Shown here one piece after another: positions 18,268-19,169 of a DNA stretch of 19,169 bases (the stretch's first letter is position 1; each line of letters opens with the position of its first letter). The translations under genes were made by a program, and so were the position numbers. Where the stretch lies: assembly GCA_030430725.1 (NCBI GenBank), contig JAUIKP010000009.1, positions 1 to 19,169 on the forward strand, given 5' to 3'. The notes beneath the pieces were generated by a model. That model searched no databases. It had not been told where the DNA came from and worked only from the letters and a program-made list of their open reading frames with translations. This stretch comes from Nitrospiria bacterium. GTDB taxonomy: Bacteria > Nitrospirota > Nitrospiria > Nitrospirales > UBA8639.

Positions 18268-18521
18268 CTATGAGCAAATTGAACCCGGCACACGCTTCTG
18301 ACCAAGAATCATACTCCGATCAATCCACGCCAGAGGGAGAATTAGGCTGGGAAGGACACGTCCATTTTTCTGAAGATGCCCCGTTATGGAAACGTATTCT
18401 GGACACATGGCCTGAGCTCCGAACGGGCTTATCCTACAGTCTTATCTTTGCCTCCGGAGTTCTCTTGGGAGGAGCCATCATGGCAATGGCCTCATCGAGA
18501 AATCATCGGGATCCGTCATAA
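18264..18521 (+). CDS. Small one-TM protein coupled to treY
   Basis: An 85-aa protein with no family that I recognise. Residues 1-45 are hydrophilic and acidic (for example [20 protein letters not shown]). A single transmembrane helix follows (about 56-76; [20 protein letters not shown]) and a short basic tail ends the protein (SSRNHRDPS). The start is the ATG of the ATGA that overlaps the treY stop, so translation is probably coupled; a second in-frame ATG lies two codons on. The helix is similar in style to those of the YtxH proteins here, but the long amphipathic helix that would follow is missing. It may be a YtxH-like relative or a small partner protein. Function unknown. Confidence 0.65.
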   Translation: MTMSKLNPAHASDQESYSDQSTPEGELGWEGHVHFSEDAPLWKRILDTWPELRTGLSYSLIFASGVLLGGAIMAMASSRNHRDPS

Positions 18522-18553
18522 CAATCGAAAAATTTTTTAGGAGGAATTTCACG

Positions 18554-18862
18554 ATGGACGAGCAGACGACGCCAAACGACTCATGTTGGGTAAATACATT
18601 TGTCTTCATTGCAGGATTTCTCTTGGGGGCCGGTAGCGCCATACTCCTGACACCTGAGGCAGGGACTCACGTGCGCGACCGATTAGCACGAGGCGCGAAG
18701 ACCGCACAGGACGAATTTTCAGATATGGCTTCTCAAACGAAAGAGGCCATGCATGCCTGGTCTGAAGAAGCGAAAAAAACCATGAAACATGCGGCCACAC
18801 GAGTCAACTCCGCCGTGGATGCCACCAAACAGGCTGTCAAAACAGATTCTTTCGAGGAGTGA
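18554..18862 (+). CDS. YtxH-domain small membrane protein (second copy)
   Basis: A 102-aa protein. An N-terminal transmembrane helix (about 13-34; VNTFVFIAGFLLGAGSAILL) ends in TPEAGTHVRDRL, the usual YtxH turn, and a long amphipathic Ala/Lys/Glu helix follows (TKEAMHAWSEEAKKTMKHAA, then VDATKQAV), like LEA-type or stress proteins. AGGAGG (18539-18544) lies 9 nt before the ATG. It is the last gene of the lapA-glgC-treY run and is followed directly by a strong terminator. Its position after trehalose synthesis fits a role in desiccation, osmotic or general stress, but that is an inference from context and amphipathic composition. Confidence 0.85.
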   Translation: MDEQTTPNDSCWVNTFVFIAGFLLGAGSAILLTPEAGTHVRDRLARGAKTAQDEFSDMASQTKEAMHAWSEEAKKTMKHAATRVNSAVDATKQAVKTDSFEE

Positions 18863-19169
18863 AACTCCCCGCCCAAAGGGCGGGGCTTCTTAAAAACCTT
18901 AACTACGATAACTTGGGGGAATCTGTCCCCCAAACCCCCTAAAAAGGATTCCATTCATCCCCGTGCAAAGCACGGGGCTTTCTGGAATGGGGCAGTAAAT
19001 TCGCATCTGCCGCATAGAAGGGGGAGGGACTTCCCCTTCACCACCCGCACCCTCGCCAGCCCCGGAATCCTTCCATCCCCTTGTGGAAAGAGTAAAGAAG
19101 GCTTGCCTCTTCCCATTGTCCAGATCTGAATTTCATGCGAGAGTAGATTTTATGACGCACTCAGGTTTG
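18863..19169. other. Palindrome-rich region at the right edge, no clear gene
   Basis: About 307 nt with no supported gene. It carries three perfect-stem hairpins within about 110 nt: CCCCGCCC-AAA-GGGCGGGG (18867-18885), TTGGGGGA-ATCTG-TCCCCCAA (18913-18933) and CCCCGTGC-AAA-GCACGGGG (18959-18977). The last sits inside an outer pairing ATTCCA/TGGAAT (18948-18953 with 18983-18988). A further GAAGGGG/CCCCTTC pair lies near 19018-19041. The first and third share the pattern CCCCGnnC-AAA-GnnCGGGG-CTT. This resembles the ends of IS200/IS605-type elements or REP-pair repeats. A weak ATG at 19152 runs off the edge. Confidence 0.55.
18867..18891 (+). terminator. Rho-independent terminator of the lapA-glgC-treY-ytxH run
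   Basis: Perfect 8-bp stem CCCCGCCC / GGGCGGGG with an AAA loop, followed by CTTCTT, 4 nt after the stop of the second YtxH gene. The T tract is short and interrupted but the stem is very stable. The same hairpin plan recurs at 18959-18977, so it may belong to a repeat rather than be a dedicated terminator. Confidence 0.65.

Noticed and set aside
19152..19169. ATG at the right edge as the start of a new plus-strand gene
   Set aside because: Only six codons are visible and the upstream GAGAG is a weak ribosome-binding site; cannot be supported.
1..19169. CRISPR array, tRNA, rRNA or phage/defence genes
   Set aside because: No spaced repeats, cloverleaf, rRNA-like sequence or nuclease/integrase-like proteins were seen on either strand.

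Overview
The window looks like a chromosomal stretch from a Gram-negative-type bacterium of moderate GC. My best guess is a Nitrospira-like member of the Nitrospirota. This rests on the gene complement (GlgBCX, TreYZ and large MalQ beside DUF2934 and YtxH-type small proteins) and on the style of the intergenic repeats. It is inference, since no marker gene is present. Nothing suggests phage, plasmid or defence genes; the core is a storage-polysaccharide and trehalose locus.

Layout. (1) Positions 1-5646, minus strand: a run that reads malQ (4-alpha-glucanotransferase), a 23-codon candidate leader ORF, a small MscS-like channel, a soluble MgtE-N/CBS protein and a full MgtE Mg2+ transporter. The last three are almost contiguous (3-nt gap, then a GTGA stop/start overlap). 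The start of a further minus-strand gene lies at positions 11-1. (2) 5647-6378: a gene-free stretch holding a 111-bp imperfect inverted-repeat element, an operator-like palindrome and a sigma-70-like promoter. (3) 6379-7013, plus strand: a DUF2934 protein with a very basic tail, then a YtxH-type small membrane protein, separated by an exact 15-bp tandem duplication. (4) 7161-13713: glgX (minus), treZ (plus) and glgB (minus), so a divergent pair followed by a convergent pair. (5) 13770-18862, plus strand: lapA-like (DUF1049), glgC, treY, an 85-aa one-TM protein overlapping the treY stop by ATGA, and a second YtxH protein. (6) 18863-19169: a palindrome-rich region with a strong terminator and two more perfect-stem hairpins, resembling remnants of a transposon end.

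How the genes fit together. GlgC makes ADP-glucose; the glycogen synthase that uses it is not in this window. GlgB adds alpha-1,6 branches. GlgX removes branches and MalQ reshuffles the linear maltodextrins. TreY converts the reducing end of a maltodextrin to a trehalosyl unit and TreZ releases trehalose. GlgX next to treZ could play the TreX (debranching) part of a TreXYZ route. The locus therefore joins carbon storage to production of a compatible solute. The MscS-like channel, MgtE pair, YtxH and DUF2934 proteins around it fit an osmotic, ionic or desiccation-stress theme, but that link is inferred from proximity only.

I found no convincing new multi-gene system. The observations most worth following are the split MgtE pair, the hairpin cluster at the right edge, the 111-bp inverted repeat, the leader ORF before the channel gene, and the three small one-TM proteins tied to the trehalose/glycogen genes.
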